64,000 nt of DNA from JANQPX01 sp965222015 (GCA_965222015.1 CBDCTL010000024.1:1116001-1180000), one strand, 5' to 3'. Shown: positions 1 to 9,036, numbered from the stretch's first letter. Notes: generated from the sequence alone by a model not told the origin. Numbers and translations are program-made.

Positions 1-528
1 TTTCTGGCAGAGGTCATGCCCACGCTCGAAATGCGTCACGCGCCGGACGGCGAGCTGAATGGCCTGGCACCGCTCTATGGCGACGTCTTGACGATCGCGC
101 AGCCTCTCGGCAGCTACCGGATCCATGGGCGCAACAGCTACGCTCAAGGCGCTCTCATCGCCGAGCGTTTCAAGGCCTATATCGAGCAAGATGAAAAGCG
201 CGTCGCTTTTCTTCGCCGGCACTACCGGCTGAAAGGCGAGACCATCGGCGCCGACGTTCTGACCCGAGATCTCAAGCACCTCGAATATCAGCTCGTGGTC
301 GCCCGGCTCGATCCGCCGGAAAACGGATCACCTCTCGAACCTCCGAAGATCTTCTGGCGCCTGCTTCTGGCGTCGCGCTATTCGTCGGAGGATTTGCTCC
401 GACGTTCCCTTCGTCTGGCCTGGGCGCTGGGCGCGGCATGCTCGCCCCGGTTTCTGGCCAGGCTGCTGATCGAGCAGCGCTATGTCCCGGCGCGACGCTG
501 GCGATGGCTGACCCGTCTGACAACCTGA
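1..528 (+). CDS. Glycosyltransferase family 2, C-terminal part (5' end outside window)
   Basis: The reading frame is open to the left edge of the window, so only the last about 175 residues are present; the first in-window ATG (16) is not expected to be the true start. The segment LYGDVLTIAQPLGSYRIHGRN resembles the end of the GT-A catalytic domain of family 2 glycosyltransferases, where a conserved aromatic-Arg-His-Gly-x-Asn stretch follows the acceptor site. The remainder is helical and Arg/Leu rich, as in C-terminal extensions of membrane-associated transferases. It converges on the flagellar flgH gene. Substrate cannot be told. Assignment to the family is reasonable, the specific role is unknown. 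Confidence 0.6.
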   Translation, partial: FLAEVMPTLEMRHAPDGELNGLAPLYGDVLTIAQPLGSYRIHGRNSYAQGALIAERFKAYIEQDEKRVAFLRRHYRLKGETIGADVLTRDLKHLEYQLVVARLDPPENGSPLEPPKIFWRLLLASRYSSEDLLRRSLRLAWALGAACSPRFLARLLIEQRYVPARRWRWLTRLTT

Positions 529-649
529 CGTGACCAGCCCCGAGCCTGGTGATGCGATCGCATCGCAGGAGAGACGCCGCGCAAGTCTGACGCATTCGGT
601 TCAGGCGCAGCGGTGAAACGCTCCGTGAATCTGATGATGTAGCACACCA

Positions 650-1399
650 CTAGAACGGCAGAATGACGTCCAGGACCTGGCTGCCGTAGCGGGGCTGCTG
701 AACGTCGGTGAGCTGCCCGCGACCGCCATAGGCGACCCGGAGCTCGGCGATCTGATCATGGGCGATGTCGTTGTCGGGGGTGATGTCCTCCGGCCTGACG
801 ACACCGGCGACATAGAGCTCTCTGACTTCGTAGTTCACACGCACTTCCTGCCGGCCGTGGATCACGAGATTGCCGTTGGGAAGGCGCTGCACGACCACCG
901 CGGCGACGTTCAGCTTGATGTCCTCGGTGCGTGAGACGTTGCCGCGCCCCTGGTTGGAGACGTCGCTGTCCAGGCCGACCAGCGAGGCCGGGTCGGGCTT
1001 GCCCGGCAGGTATTTGGTGAGCTTGTTCTCGAAGCCGAGCACGCTGTCGATGCCCAAATTCTCGCTGTTGGTGCGGGAACGCGAGCTCTCGTTCTCGAGG
1101 CTGGCTTCGTCGGCGATGGTGACGTTGACGGTGAGGACGTCGCCAATGTCGCGGGCACGCTGATCGCGGAAAAAGGCGCGAGCACCCTGACGCCAGAGCG
1201 AATTCGCCTGATAGACTTCGGGCTTTGGCGTCGGCATCGGCATGGTCACCGGCTGGCGGCTGGCGTGCTCGACATGCTGACCGACCGGGCTGAGCTCGGG
1301 CTCGGCGCCGATACGGCTGAGGCGGTCCATGGCGTTGCAGCCGCCGAGCAGGATGCAGACGGCGAGAGCGGCGAAACGCCATCCCCGAACCGATGCCAT
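650..1399 (-). CDS. flgH: FlgH, flagellar L-ring lipoprotein
   Basis: Outer-membrane ring of the flagellar basal body, which lets the rod pass through the outer membrane. The 249-residue product has a signal peptide ending in the lipobox LGGC (Cys21), then the FlgH core including SLWRQGARAFFRDQRARDIG near residue 70 and a conserved C-terminal half with VVVQRLPNGNLVIHGRQE. I chose the ATG at 1399 because a GGGGGA ribosome site lies just before it and the signal peptide starts there; an in-frame ATG at 1423, overlapping the flgA stop, would add eight residues. Last gene of the flgF-flgG-flgA-flgH run, so its partner P-ring gene flgI must lie elsewhere. Confidence 0.95.
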   Translation of the reverse strand: MASVRGWRFAALAVCILLGGCNAMDRLSRIGAEPELSPVGQHVEHASRQPVTMPMPTPKPEVYQANSLWRQGARAFFRDQRARDIGDVLTVNVTIADEASLENESSRSRTNSENLGIDSVLGFENKLTKYLPGKPDPASLVGLDSDVSNQGRGNVSRTEDIKLNVAAVVVQRLPNGNLVIHGRQEVRVNYEVRELYVAGVVRPEDITPDNDIAHDQIAELRVAYGGRGQLTDVQQPRYGSQVLDVILPF

Positions 1400-1422
1400 G
1401 GTCGTTCCCCCCGACCGGTCCA

Positions 1423-2175
1423 TCACGACCCTGCGCCCAGCAGATTGCGGCCGCCGACCGTGACTTCCTTCGGCCCGGTGGCGACGCCCTGAATTTCGAG
1501 GCGGCTCTCGGGATTGAGCACGCGCACCGTGTCGCCGAGCGCGCCGTCGTCGCGTGCCGTGCCGAGCGCCGTGAGCCTCATGCCGCCCTCGGCGTAGATC
1601 ACGCGCACAGGCTGGCCGCGCTGCACCAGCCTCGGTGCGCCGACATCCCGGCTGCTCAGCATGCGGCCGGGCGAAAGACGACGCCGTGCCTCGGCGCCGA
1701 CCAGCTCGGCTTCGTCGGTCAGGCTCGCTTTCGAGATCATGTCCGGCGCCACCATTTTCCACTCCAGATCCGCCGCCGAGATCAGCTCGCCCCGAGCGAT
1801 CGGCCGCGACAGCACGGCGATGCTGACCATCGGGCGAAGACGCCCCTCGATGGGCAGCTCGAAGCGCGGCTCGCCCTCGACCGTGCCGATCATGATCGCG
1901 CGGAAGCGGCCGCTCGTCTCGTCGTGATGCAAGCCGTCGAGGACGATCGACGTCGGCCGCGGGTCCTGGTTGCCGAGCGGCAGACTCGGACGATCGATGG
2001 TGATCTCGAAATCGTCGGCGCCACCGAGGCCGAGAAGCTTCTCGTTCAGGAGCTTCTCGGCGAAAGCGGTGGTGAGCGGCATGTCGCCCGGCAGGATCTC
2101 CGCCCTTGCCGGAAAAACGAGGGCCACTGCGAGAATCGACAGGGCAGGCATCGACAGAGAAAAAAGCTTCTGCAT
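1423..2175 (-). CDS. flgA: FlgA, P-ring assembly chaperone
   Basis: Periplasmic chaperone needed for polymerising FlgI into the P-ring. The 250-residue protein begins with a signal peptide (about residues 1-25, cleavage near PARA-E). The C-terminal half carries the SAF-type fold seen in FlgA: AVLSRPIARGELISAADLEW followed by GRMLSSRDVGAPRLVQRGQPV and a final VGGRNLLG-type strand. The start is supported by a GAGG ribosome site that lies inside the last codons of flgG, only 7 bases upstream. Translationally coupled on both sides (flgG before, flgH after). Confidence 0.93.
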   Translation of the reverse strand: MQKLFSLSMPALSILAVALVFPARAEILPGDMPLTTAFAEKLLNEKLLGLGGADDFEITIDRPSLPLGNQDPRPTSIVLDGLHHDETSGRFRAIMIGTVEGEPRFELPIEGRLRPMVSIAVLSRPIARGELISAADLEWKMVAPDMISKASLTDEAELVGAEARRRLSPGRMLSSRDVGAPRLVQRGQPVRVIYAEGGMRLTALGTARDDGALGDTVRVLNPESRLEIQGVATGPKEVTVGGRNLLGAGS

Positions 2176-2182
2176 CAGATCA

Positions 2183-2968
2183 TCACCTCAACTGGCTCAC
2201 CGTCGCCATCATCTCGTCGCTCGCGGTGATCACCTTGGAGTTCAGGTCGTAGGCACGCTGCGCGGTGATCAGAGCGGTGATCTCCGAGACGGGATTGACG
2301 TTCGAGCTTTCGAGAAATCCCTGGAGCAGCTGTCCGTAGCCGTCATTGCCAGGCGTGCCGATCGCCGCAGGCCCCGACGCCGTCGTCTCGATCAGAAAGT
2401 TATTGCCGATGGCTTCGAGCCCGGCGTCGTTGATGAAGGTGGCGAGCTCCAGCTGTCCGAGATCCACCGGGTCCACCTGGCCGCGAACGATCGCCTCGAC
2501 ATTGCCGTTGCCGCCGATCGCCACCTCGATCGCGTCCTCGGGTACGGTGATGCCGGGGCTGATCGCGAAACCGTCGGCATTGACCATGAGCCCGTCCGGA
2601 CTGAGCTGGAAGCTGCCGTCGCGGGTGTAGGCGAATTCGCCGGTCGGCAGCTCGACGACGAAGTAGCCCTCGCCCTGAATGGCCAAGTCGAGGCGGTTCT
2701 CCGTCTGCTGCATATTGCCCTGCTCGTGGATACGGTAGACCGAAGCGGGCTTCACGCCGAGGCCGACCTGCACGCCGGCTGGCACCACCGTGCCGACATC
2801 CGAACTCTGCGCGCCGATGCGGCGTTGATTCTGGTATAGAAGATCATGGAACTCCGGCCGGCGGCGCTTGAAGCCCGACGTCGTGAGATTGGCGATGTTG
2901 TTCGATATGACCTCGACATGAAGCTGCTGGGCCATCATGCCTGTGGCGGCGATGCTGAGCGATTTCAT
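2183..2968 (-). CDS. flgG: FlgG, distal rod protein
   Basis: Forms the distal rod of the flagellar drive shaft. The 261-residue protein has the N-terminal rod/hook signature (ATGMMAQQLHVEVISNNIAN, residues about 8-27, followed by TTSGFK), the central FlgG D1 region with LDLAIQGEGYFVV, and the C-terminal rod motif SNVNPVSEITALITAQRAY near residue 225-245. Length equals the usual 260-262 residues. A GAGGGAAA ribosome site precedes the ATG. Sits 31 bases after flgF and 7 bases before flgA in one transcription unit. Confidence 0.97.
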   Translation of the reverse strand: MKSLSIAATGMMAQQLHVEVISNNIANLTTSGFKRRRPEFHDLLYQNQRRIGAQSSDVGTVVPAGVQVGLGVKPASVYRIHEQGNMQQTENRLDLAIQGEGYFVVELPTGEFAYTRDGSFQLSPDGLMVNADGFAISPGITVPEDAIEVAIGGNGNVEAIVRGQVDPVDLGQLELATFINDAGLEAIGNNFLIETTASGPAAIGTPGNDGYGQLLQGFLESSNVNPVSEITALITAQRAYDLNSKVITASDEMMATVSQLR

Positions 2969-2999
2969 GGCGTTTCCCTCACTTTTTCACCGGCCTGCG

Positions 3000-3722
3000 T
3001 CATCCGCCGACCTCGAGCATGCGCTCGATCATCCGACGTTCCAGGTCGTGATGGGCATCGATGATCTTCTGCGTTCCCTGATAGGCGCGAAGCGTCGACA
3101 TCATCTCGGTCATCTCGACCACGGGCCGGACGTTCGATCCCTCGATGATCCCCTGGATGACGCTCACGCCCTCGGCCGGCAGAGGCGCCTGCCCGGTCCG
3201 GTAGTAGCCATGGCCCGCCTTTTCCAGGTCCTGCGCGTCCTCGAACACGACGAGCCCGACCCGGCCGATTACGGCATCCGGCGTGGAGACGGTGCCGTCC
3301 GGCGCGATGGTCACGGCGCCGCTGTCCGGCGGAACCGCGATCGGCGCACCGCCGTCGTCGAGCACGCTGTCGCCGGTCGCGGTGACGATTTCGCCGAGCT
3401 CGTTCAGGCGAAACTGGCCGTTACGGGTGTAGCGATCGCCCTCCGGCGTGGCGATGACGAAATAGCCTTGGCCTTCGATCGCGAGATCGAACGGATTGCC
3501 GGTCGGGATCATCGCACCGGGCGTGAGGTCGCGCACCAGCGCGACGTCCTGGACGTAGCGCACGGTCTGCCTGGGGCCGACATCCACCGGCACCTGCTCG
3601 GCCAGGAGCGCTTCGGCGCGAAATCCGGTCGCCGTCATGTTCGCGATGTTGTTCGCGATCACGTCCATCTGCCTGCGCAGCACCGTCTGTCGAGACAAAG
3701 CGATATAAGTCGTCGTTTCCAT
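3000..3722 (-). CDS. flgF: FlgF, proximal rod protein
   Basis: Proximal rod component of the flagellar basal body. The 240-residue protein shows the rod signature RRQMDVIANNIANMTATGF near the N-terminus, the FlgF/FlgG core FDLAIEGQGYFVI, and the C-terminal EGSNVRPVVEMTEMMSTLRAY. The start at METTTYIALSRQ is chosen because of a GGAGAAAG ribosome site 5-12 bases upstream and because it matches the family; an in-frame start 42 bases further up would sit on top of the promoter. First gene of the flgFGAH unit and directly downstream of a sigma-54-type promoter. Confidence 0.95.
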   Translation of the reverse strand: METTTYIALSRQTVLRRQMDVIANNIANMTATGFRAEALLAEQVPVDVGPRQTVRYVQDVALVRDLTPGAMIPTGNPFDLAIEGQGYFVIATPEGDRYTRNGQFRLNELGEIVTATGDSVLDDGGAPIAVPPDSGAVTIAPDGTVSTPDAVIGRVGLVVFEDAQDLEKAGHGYYRTGQAPLPAEGVSVIQGIIEGSNVRPVVEMTEMMSTLRAYQGTQKIIDAHHDLERRMIERMLEVGG

Positions 3723-4034
3723 GCATCTTTCTCCACGGCCGAAGTTACGCATATTCCATGCCAATTACGGAACGCCAGGCGCTGCCTCGTCTTTTCAAGA
3801 GATCGATCCGCGGCAAAGCAGCTTTGACCCGGCAGGACCTGCCGGTGCGGGTGAAAATTGCCGCCGTAAACTTTCTGTTAACCCTGACCGCATAGAGTGA
3901 CGATCGACGGTGGGCGCCGGGGCTTCGGGCAGCGGCTCGAGCGGCCGGCACGCCGATGCGCAGCTTTGAACAGCGTCGAGGATCGAGATGACAGATCGGT
4001 TGGCGGACTCCCGGTCCGATCGAGGTAGGCGGGC
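3723..4034. other. Divergent intergenic region flgF / fliL
   Basis: Gene-free stretch between the two flagellar units. It holds the sigma-54-type promoter facing flgF (3747-3764). At 3867-3883 there is TAAA-N7-TTAACC, one mismatch from a CtrA box, about 150 bases before fliL. No convincing promoter core for fliL was found. Confidence 0.5.
3747..3764 (-). promoter_or_regulatory. Sigma-54-type promoter for flgFGAH
   Basis: On the minus strand the sequence TTGGCATGGAATATGC has the -24 GG (3762-3761) and -12 GC (3750-3749) separated by exactly 10 bases, and the -24 half TTGGCA is a full match to the RpoN consensus. The predicted start of transcription is about 15 bases before the flgF ATG, leaving room for the ribosome site. 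Alphaproteobacterial rod/ring genes are often RpoN-dependent, which fits. No activator site was identified. Confidence 0.6.
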
Positions 4035-4502
4035 ATGAAACTCATCATCATGATCGTCCTGCCGGTGCTGCTGCTCGCTGGCGGCGGTGCGGGGGCTTAT
4101 TTCATGGGCCTGATTCCGGGCATGGAGTCGGAGGCCGAAGCGGCGGCGACGGAGACGGCGGCGGAAGAAGAGGTGCCGATGGCCGTCATGCCGGACGACG
4201 TCGTCTTCGTCGATCTGCCCGATCTGCTGGTCAATCTGAACGTCACCGGCAAGCGCCTTCGCTTTCTCAAGGTGGTCGCGGCTCTCGAGGTGGCCAGCGA
4301 GGAGATGGCGGAAGTCGTTCGCCAGCTGACGCCGCGCGTCCTCGACAACCTCCACCTCTATTTCCGATCGGTGCAGCCCGAAGAGCTGGCCGGGCCCGAC
4401 GGCGTCTACCGGATCAAGGAAGACCTTCTGATCCGGATCAACGACGCGATCCGGCCCGCCAAGGTCCGGGACGTGCTGGTCAAGGAAATGCTCGTTCAAT
4501 AG
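4035..4502 (+). CDS. fliL: FliL, flagellar basal body-associated protein
   Basis: Inner-membrane protein that surrounds the stator units and affects torque. The 155-residue product has one N-terminal membrane helix (about residues 3-27), an acidic alanine-rich linker (EAEAAATETAAEEE), and the periplasmic FliL domain beginning at VVFVDLPDLLVNLN and ending with a basic/hydrophobic VKEMLVQ tail. A GAGGTAGG ribosome site precedes the ATG. It heads the plus-strand unit fliL / DUF6468 / motE / TPR; fliM, which often follows fliL, is not here. Confidence 0.93.
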   Translation: MKLIIMIVLPVLLLAGGGAGAYFMGLIPGMESEAEAAATETAAEEEVPMAVMPDDVVFVDLPDLLVNLNVTGKRLRFLKVVAALEVASEEMAEVVRQLTPRVLDNLHLYFRSVQPEELAGPDGVYRIKEDLLIRINDAIRPAKVRDVLVKEMLVQ

Positions 4503-4567
4503 ATCACGTCTCGGCGAAAGCCAGTGCTTCGCCTGCACGACGTGGTCGACCAGACGGACCGAATATC

Positions 4568-5014
4568 ATGGTAGCGCTCACCCTCGACATCGCGATCGTC
4601 GTCCTCCTTCTGATCACGCTTGGCGGCGGCTTCCGGCTGCATGGGGCGCTCAAGACCTTTCGCGTCGAAAGCAATGAGATCCAGCCGATCATCGGTGCGC
4701 TGGACAAGGCGGCCGGACGGGCGGAGGCGGCGCTTGGGAGCCTTCGTCAGATGGTCGATGACGTCGGTGCCAGGATGGGTGAAGAAACGGCGACCGGTCA
4801 GCGCCTGCTCGACGAGCTCGACTTCATGACCAAACGCGCCGACCAGCTGGCTGAGCGGCTGGACGACGGCATCGCTCGCGCGCGATCGGCAGGCAGCCGG
4901 TCCCAATCACCGAAAGCCGGTTCGGCCGCCGAGCCACAGCCTGTCAAGGCAGCGCGCACCGAACCTCGACGCCGGCCGCCTGATCTCGAGCAGCGGCTCA
5001 AAAATCTGAGATGA
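4568..5014 (+). CDS. DUF6468-type membrane protein of flagellar cluster
   Basis: Small (148 residues) single-pass membrane protein: one N-terminal helix (about residues 4-22), then a long amphipathic segment with regular heptads (DKAAGRAEAALGSLRQMVDD) that should form a coiled coil, and a Pro/Arg/Ser-rich basic tail. In related alphaproteobacteria a protein of this architecture (DUF6468) sits between flagellar genes and is proposed to act in placing or assembling the motor; that function is from family context. Its stop overlaps the motE start (ATGA at 5011-5014), so the two are translationally coupled. Confidence 0.75.
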   Translation: MVALTLDIAIVVLLLITLGGGFRLHGALKTFRVESNEIQPIIGALDKAAGRAEAALGSLRQMVDDVGARMGEETATGQRLLDELDFMTKRADQLAERLDDGIARARSAGSRSQSPKAGSAAEPQPVKAARTEPRRRPPDLEQRLKNLR

Positions 5015-5757
5015 AGGCGGCCTCGCTCTTTCCTGATGCCGGCGGCTGGCACCGTCGTTTCTTCACCTTCGGCACCGGCCTGATCATCGCCGCCGCGCTG
5101 ACCCTGGGGAAGACGACCCTGCTGGTGCTCGATCTCGAAAACCTCTCGAGCGAGAGCTCGATTGAAGACGCAAGCCTCTCAGATGCCGCCTCGCACGAGC
5201 TTGCCTTCCCTGATCCCGCCGGCGAAACCACCATCCCCTGGCCGACCGCCCTGCCGGAGCCAGCCGCCGGCCCCGTCGGGCAGGAGTCAGGACCTGCCTC
5301 ACCCTTCGGCGATCCGCAACTCGTGTTCGATCCGTCGACCCTGACCGAAGGGCAGGTCGCCGCTCTGCAGCAGCTCGCGGCCCGTCGACAGCAGCTCGAA
5401 GAGCGCGAGCAGCTGCTCGACATGCGCGCCGAACTCAATGCCCAGACCGAAGCGAGGCTCGACGAGCAGATCCGCCGGCTCGCCGAACTGAAAGGCCGCA
5501 TGGAAGCGCTGGTCGCCAATCTGGACGAATCCGAAGAGCGAAAGCTCGCGCGTCTGGTTTCGATCTACGAAAAGATGAAACCCAAGGCCGCCGCCGAAAT
5601 CTTCAACCGCCTCGACATTGCCGTCCTCTTGAACGTGGTCGAACGCATGAAGGAGGCGAAGTCCGCCGTGGTCCTCGGCAGAATGAACCCCGCGATCGCC
5701 AGGCGCGTCACGACGGAACTGGCCAGGCGAAAGGAGCGTCCGGATCTTGGCGGCTGA
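5011..5757 (+). CDS. motE: MotE-family flagellar/stator chaperone
   Basis: 248 residues: an N-terminal membrane helix (about residues 18-40), a Pro/Ala/Ser-rich linker, a strongly helical region (LQQLAARRQQLEEREQLLDM, about residues 118-180), and a C-terminal MgtE_N/MotE-like domain with YEKMKPKAAAEIFNRLD and GRMNPAIARRVTTELAR. In rhizobia MotE is a periplasmic chaperone for MotC; in other alphaproteobacteria the same family is part of flagellar clusters. Start is the ATG overlapping the upstream stop; its own stop lies inside the first codons of the next gene. Confidence 0.8.
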   Translation: MKAASLFPDAGGWHRRFFTFGTGLIIAAALTLGKTTLLVLDLENLSSESSIEDASLSDAASHELAFPDPAGETTIPWPTALPEPAAGPVGQESGPASPFGDPQLVFDPSTLTEGQVAALQQLAARRQQLEEREQLLDMRAELNAQTEARLDEQIRRLAELKGRMEALVANLDESEERKLARLVSIYEKMKPKAAAEIFNRLDIAVLLNVVERMKEAKSAVVLGRMNPAIARRVTTELARRKERPDLGG

Positions 5758-8700
5758 CTCCTTGCGCCGGCTGGGCGGGTTCGGCCTGCTGATCGCTTTT
5801 CTATCGGTCTTGTCGGTAACCGATGCACGATGGCGAAGCCAGGCGGCCGCCGCCGACTATGCGCCTCCGACCGTGAGTTCCTGGCAGCGTCTCGAGGCCG
5901 GACGCCTGGCGATCGAATGGCAGGATACCGCCCGCGTCCGGCAAAAACGGACCGGCGATCGCCTGACGCTCCGCTTTGCACGCCCCCTGCTCGTCGATCT
6001 CGACGGAGCGATCCGGAAGGTATCGTCTTTCGTGGACCCGAAACGAACCTTCGTCGACGACCAGGACCTCGTCCTCACCCTGCGCCGAGGGGTCGTAGCC
6101 GACGTCGAAATTCTGGAAAAGCGCATCGTCACCATCGATTTCTCGCGCGATCCGGCCGAACTTCACGACGGTTCCGCCGTTCCCGCGTCGATCGAGGCTT
6201 CGACTACGGATCAAGGGATGCGACTGACCTTCCATTGGCCGAAACCGACCGACGTTACCGCCATTCCGAAACCGGGCAGGCTATATCTTCAAATTCCCGC
6301 CGACAGATCGCTTGCCCCGAACGACCTCGCCTATCTTCGAACGAACCTTCGACCCTGGTTCGAGAGCGTTCGCATGGAGCGGCGTCCGAATCGGACCATG
6401 GTGACTTTCGCCCTCGAGCCCGACATCGTGCCGTCCGTCCGTTCCGCGGGACCGGTGACGACCGTCATTGACCTCGTCCGGGATGCCTCCCGCCTTCCGG
6501 AACCGGCGGCCGGCCCGTCGGACCAAGTGTTCATTCCCGAAAAGAAGCCCTCCCTTGCTGCGGCCGCAGCCTGGCCGCCCGTACCGAAGAGACGGCCGGG
6601 AAGCACCGCGGCTCTGTCCGCGGCCGACGGGGGCATCGAAGACGCCGAACCTCCGGACGCCCTGGTCTTCGATTGGGATGGTCCGGTGGGTGCTGCGGTG
6701 TTTCTGCGCGCGGGCTATCTCTGGACCGTGTTCGACGAACCGGACGGCGACCTGCTCGAGCGGCTGCCGCCGTCACCGTCGGTCTTCGCTCCGGGCTCCT
6801 TCGTTCGCGCGGACGGCGGCACGGCCATCCGTTTTCGCTTGAACGAGCCTGTGAACGTCGAAGTCTCTCGCACCGAGGACGGTCGCTGGCGGGTCGCCCC
6901 GGGTTCGGACCGAGACGACTCCCGCGCCGTCACCGTCGAGCGCGTCGGCGGATCGAAGGCGCTTTTGCTCACCCCGGCCGCAGGACGACGGGTCGTCGGC
7001 ATGATCGACCCGACCGTCGGTGACCGGATCGTCGTCCTGCCGCTTGCCGAAGCAGGCCTCGGCCAGCCGATCGAGCGACGCCATGTCGATCTGGAGCTTC
7101 TGGCCACGGTCCAGGGACTGGCCTGGAGGCCGCTGAACGACCTGCTGAGCGCACGCCTCGACCAGCGAGGTCTCGAGCTCGGCGCGCCGGGCGGCCTCTC
7201 GCTTTCCGCGAGTGAGCACACAGCCGCGACGCATACGAGCGAAATTCGGCAAGCGATGGCGCCAAAGGCACCACATGACCAGGGCAAGTCGCGGGAACCG
7301 GTCGAACAGGACGCCCTCGCCGACCGCGGTCCATCCTATTTCGACCTCTCGGGACGCGGTGTAGAAAGGGCCCTGGTGGCGGACACCCGCAGGATCCTGC
7401 GCCAGGCCATTGGAAAAGCGCCGCTCGACGAACGTGATCAGGCGCGGCTCGACCTCGCCCGTCTTCTGGTGTCCGAGCACCTGGCCATCGAGGCGCGCAC
7501 GGTCCTGGCCGACGTCGCCGACCGGGAAGGGTCGGATCTGATCCCCCAGAAAAATGCGCTGCTCGGCGCTGCCGCCTTTTTGATCGGCCGGCTCGACGAG
7601 GCGGCCGAGCGGCTCGGCGATCCCAGTCTGGACGGTGACGACGAGATCGAGATCTGGCGCGCGGCCCTGGAGTCGCGGAACCGCAACTGGCAGGCCGCGG
7701 CGGAGCGCTGGAGCATGACGGGTGATATCCTCGATCACTATCCGCCGCGACTGCGTCTCGATCTCGGCCTTCTGGCCGCCGAAGTGGCGATCGAGATCGA
7801 TGACGACGACATGGCGAGACAGAGCTTCAAGCGGCTCGACTCCCTGCCGCTGAACGCACGGGGCAAAGATCGGGTCGAAACGATGCTCGCTCTCAAGGCT
7901 GAGCGCGACGGCGATCTGGAACGCGCTCGGGAACTGTTTTCGGCGCTTGCCGACAGCCCTTATCAGAAAATCAGAGCGTTTGCGGATTTTCAGCTGGCTG
8001 CGCTGGACCTCGAAGGAGACGCCGGTGACGATCCGGGCGCGGCTTCGACGCTGGACGACCATCTGGCGCTCTGGCGCGGCCATCCCGACGAACGGTTCAT
8101 GCTCGACCGGCTCGCGCATCGCTTCAGGGATGACGACGGATTTCGCGCCGCACTCAATCTCTGGCATCGGTTGATCGATCACTTTCCCGACGCTGGCGCG
8201 GACGAGGATCTGACGAAAACGCGGCAAACGACGTTCGTGCGCGCGCTGACCGATGCCGACGAGGCGGCCTTTGGCCCCGCCGATCCTTATGCGATCTATC
8301 TCGACTTCGAGGATCTGATGCCGGAGGACGAACGCTCGCTGTCGGTGCGGCGTCACCTGGCACAACATCTGACCGAGCTCGATCTCGCCGACCAGGCTAT
8401 CACGGTTCTCAAAGGCCTTGTCGACTCCTCTGCTAACGGCGCGGAACGTGCCGGGTTCGCGCTGGAGGCCGCGAGGCTGCTGCTGCAGGAGGGACGCGCA
8501 GAAGAAGCGCTGCCCGTGATCGACCGAATCGACGACGCCCGGCCTGCATTGCCCGAATCGCTGGAGCAACGCCGGCGTCTGACCAGGGCGCGCATCCTCA
8601 CCGCCCTCGATCGCGTGGACGACGCGCTGCAGGAGATCGAGGGCCTTCAGATTCAGCCGGCACGACGCCTTCGTGCCGAGATCCTCTGGACCTCGCGGCG

Positions 8701-9007
8701 ATGGCCGCGGCTCGCGGCTGCGGTGGAATCCTATTTCGCCGACGACGGCCCGGCGTCTTCGCTGACGGCGGAGGAGCAGAGACTGGTGCTATGGCTCGCG
8801 CTGGCACGCGCGCGCGAAGGTGAGGCCGACAGGCTGCGCGATCTCCGGGCACGCTTTGGCGACGCCATGCGGGCGGGCCCTCATGGCGAGGCATTCGATG
8901 TCGCCACCCAGGGGCCGCCCGAGGCGCGGGACCTCCAGACACTGCTTACGGAGACCGATCGCCGGATCGGCGAAATCAGGCGGTTCCGCGCCGCGGCCGC
9001 CCCCTGA
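5747..9007 (+). CDS. Large periplasmic TPR-repeat protein of flagellar cluster
   Basis: 1086 residues, starting with TTG at 5747 (AAGGAG 10 bases upstream) inside the end of motE. A hydrophobic N-terminus (GGFGLLIAFLSVLSVTDA) suggests export or anchoring. Residues about 40-250 form a beta-rich region with repeated LTLRF / VDLD / VVDLV strands. Then comes a Pro/Ala linker, and from about residue 540 to the end an alpha-helical solenoid with TPR-like pairs, for example LLGAAAFLIGRLDEAAERLG and GFALEAARLLLQEGRAEEAL. The role is unknown; coupling to motE points to a scaffold or assembly job in the motor. A homologue of similar size occurs in flagellar clusters of related genera, as I recall. Confidence 0.75.
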   Translation: MAADSLRRLGGFGLLIAFLSVLSVTDARWRSQAAAADYAPPTVSSWQRLEAGRLAIEWQDTARVRQKRTGDRLTLRFARPLLVDLDGAIRKVSSFVDPKRTFVDDQDLVLTLRRGVVADVEILEKRIVTIDFSRDPAELHDGSAVPASIEASTTDQGMRLTFHWPKPTDVTAIPKPGRLYLQIPADRSLAPNDLAYLRTNLRPWFESVRMERRPNRTMVTFALEPDIVPSVRSAGPVTTVIDLVRDASRLPEPAAGPSDQVFIPEKKPSLAAAAAWPPVPKRRPGSTAALSAADGGIEDAEPPDALVFDWDGPVGAAVFLRAGYLWTVFDEPDGDLLERLPPSPSVFAPGSFVRADGGTAIRFRLNEPVNVEVSRTEDGRWRVAPGSDRDDSRAVTVERVGGSKALLLTPAAGRRVVGMIDPTVGDRIVVLPLAEAGLGQPIERRHVDLELLATVQGLAWRPLNDLLSARLDQRGLELGAPGGLSLSASEHTAATHTSEIRQAMAPKAPHDQGKSREPVEQDALADRGPSYFDLSGRGVERALVADTRRILRQAIGKAPLDERDQARLDLARLLVSEHLAIEARTVLADVADREGSDLIPQKNALLGAAAFLIGRLDEAAERLGDPSLDGDDEIEIWRAALESRNRNWQAAAERWSMTGDILDHYPPRLRLDLGLLAAEVAIEIDDDDMARQSFKRLDSLPLNARGKDRVETMLALKAERDGDLERARELFSALADSPYQKIRAFADFQLAALDLEGDAGDDPGAASTLDDHLALWRGHPDERFMLDRLAHRFRDDDGFRAALNLWHRLIDHFPDAGADEDLTKTRQTTFVRALTDADEAAFGPADPYAIYLDFEDLMPEDERSLSVRRHLAQHLTELDLADQAITVLKGLVDSSANGAERAGFALEAARLLLQEGRAEEALPVIDRIDDARPALPESLEQRRRLTRARILTALDRVDDALQEIEGLQIQPARRLRAEILWTSRRWPRLAAAVESYFADDGPASSLTAEEQRLVLWLALARAREGEADRLRDLRARFGDAMRAGPHGEAFDVATQGPPEARDLQTLLTETDRRIGEIRRFRAAAAP

Positions 9008-9036
9008 GGAGCGGGCCTTCCCGAACCGCGCGGTCC

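Noticed and set aside
3947..3960. CCGGCACG-like -24 element before fliL as a second sigma-54 promoter
   Set aside because: At the correct spacing the -12 position reads CG rather than GC; GC appears only at the wrong distance.
6773..8569. 598-codon minus-strand frame opposite the TPR gene
   Set aside because: Shadow frame; composition is Arg/Gln/Gly rich, no ribosome site, and the plus frame has clear repeats.
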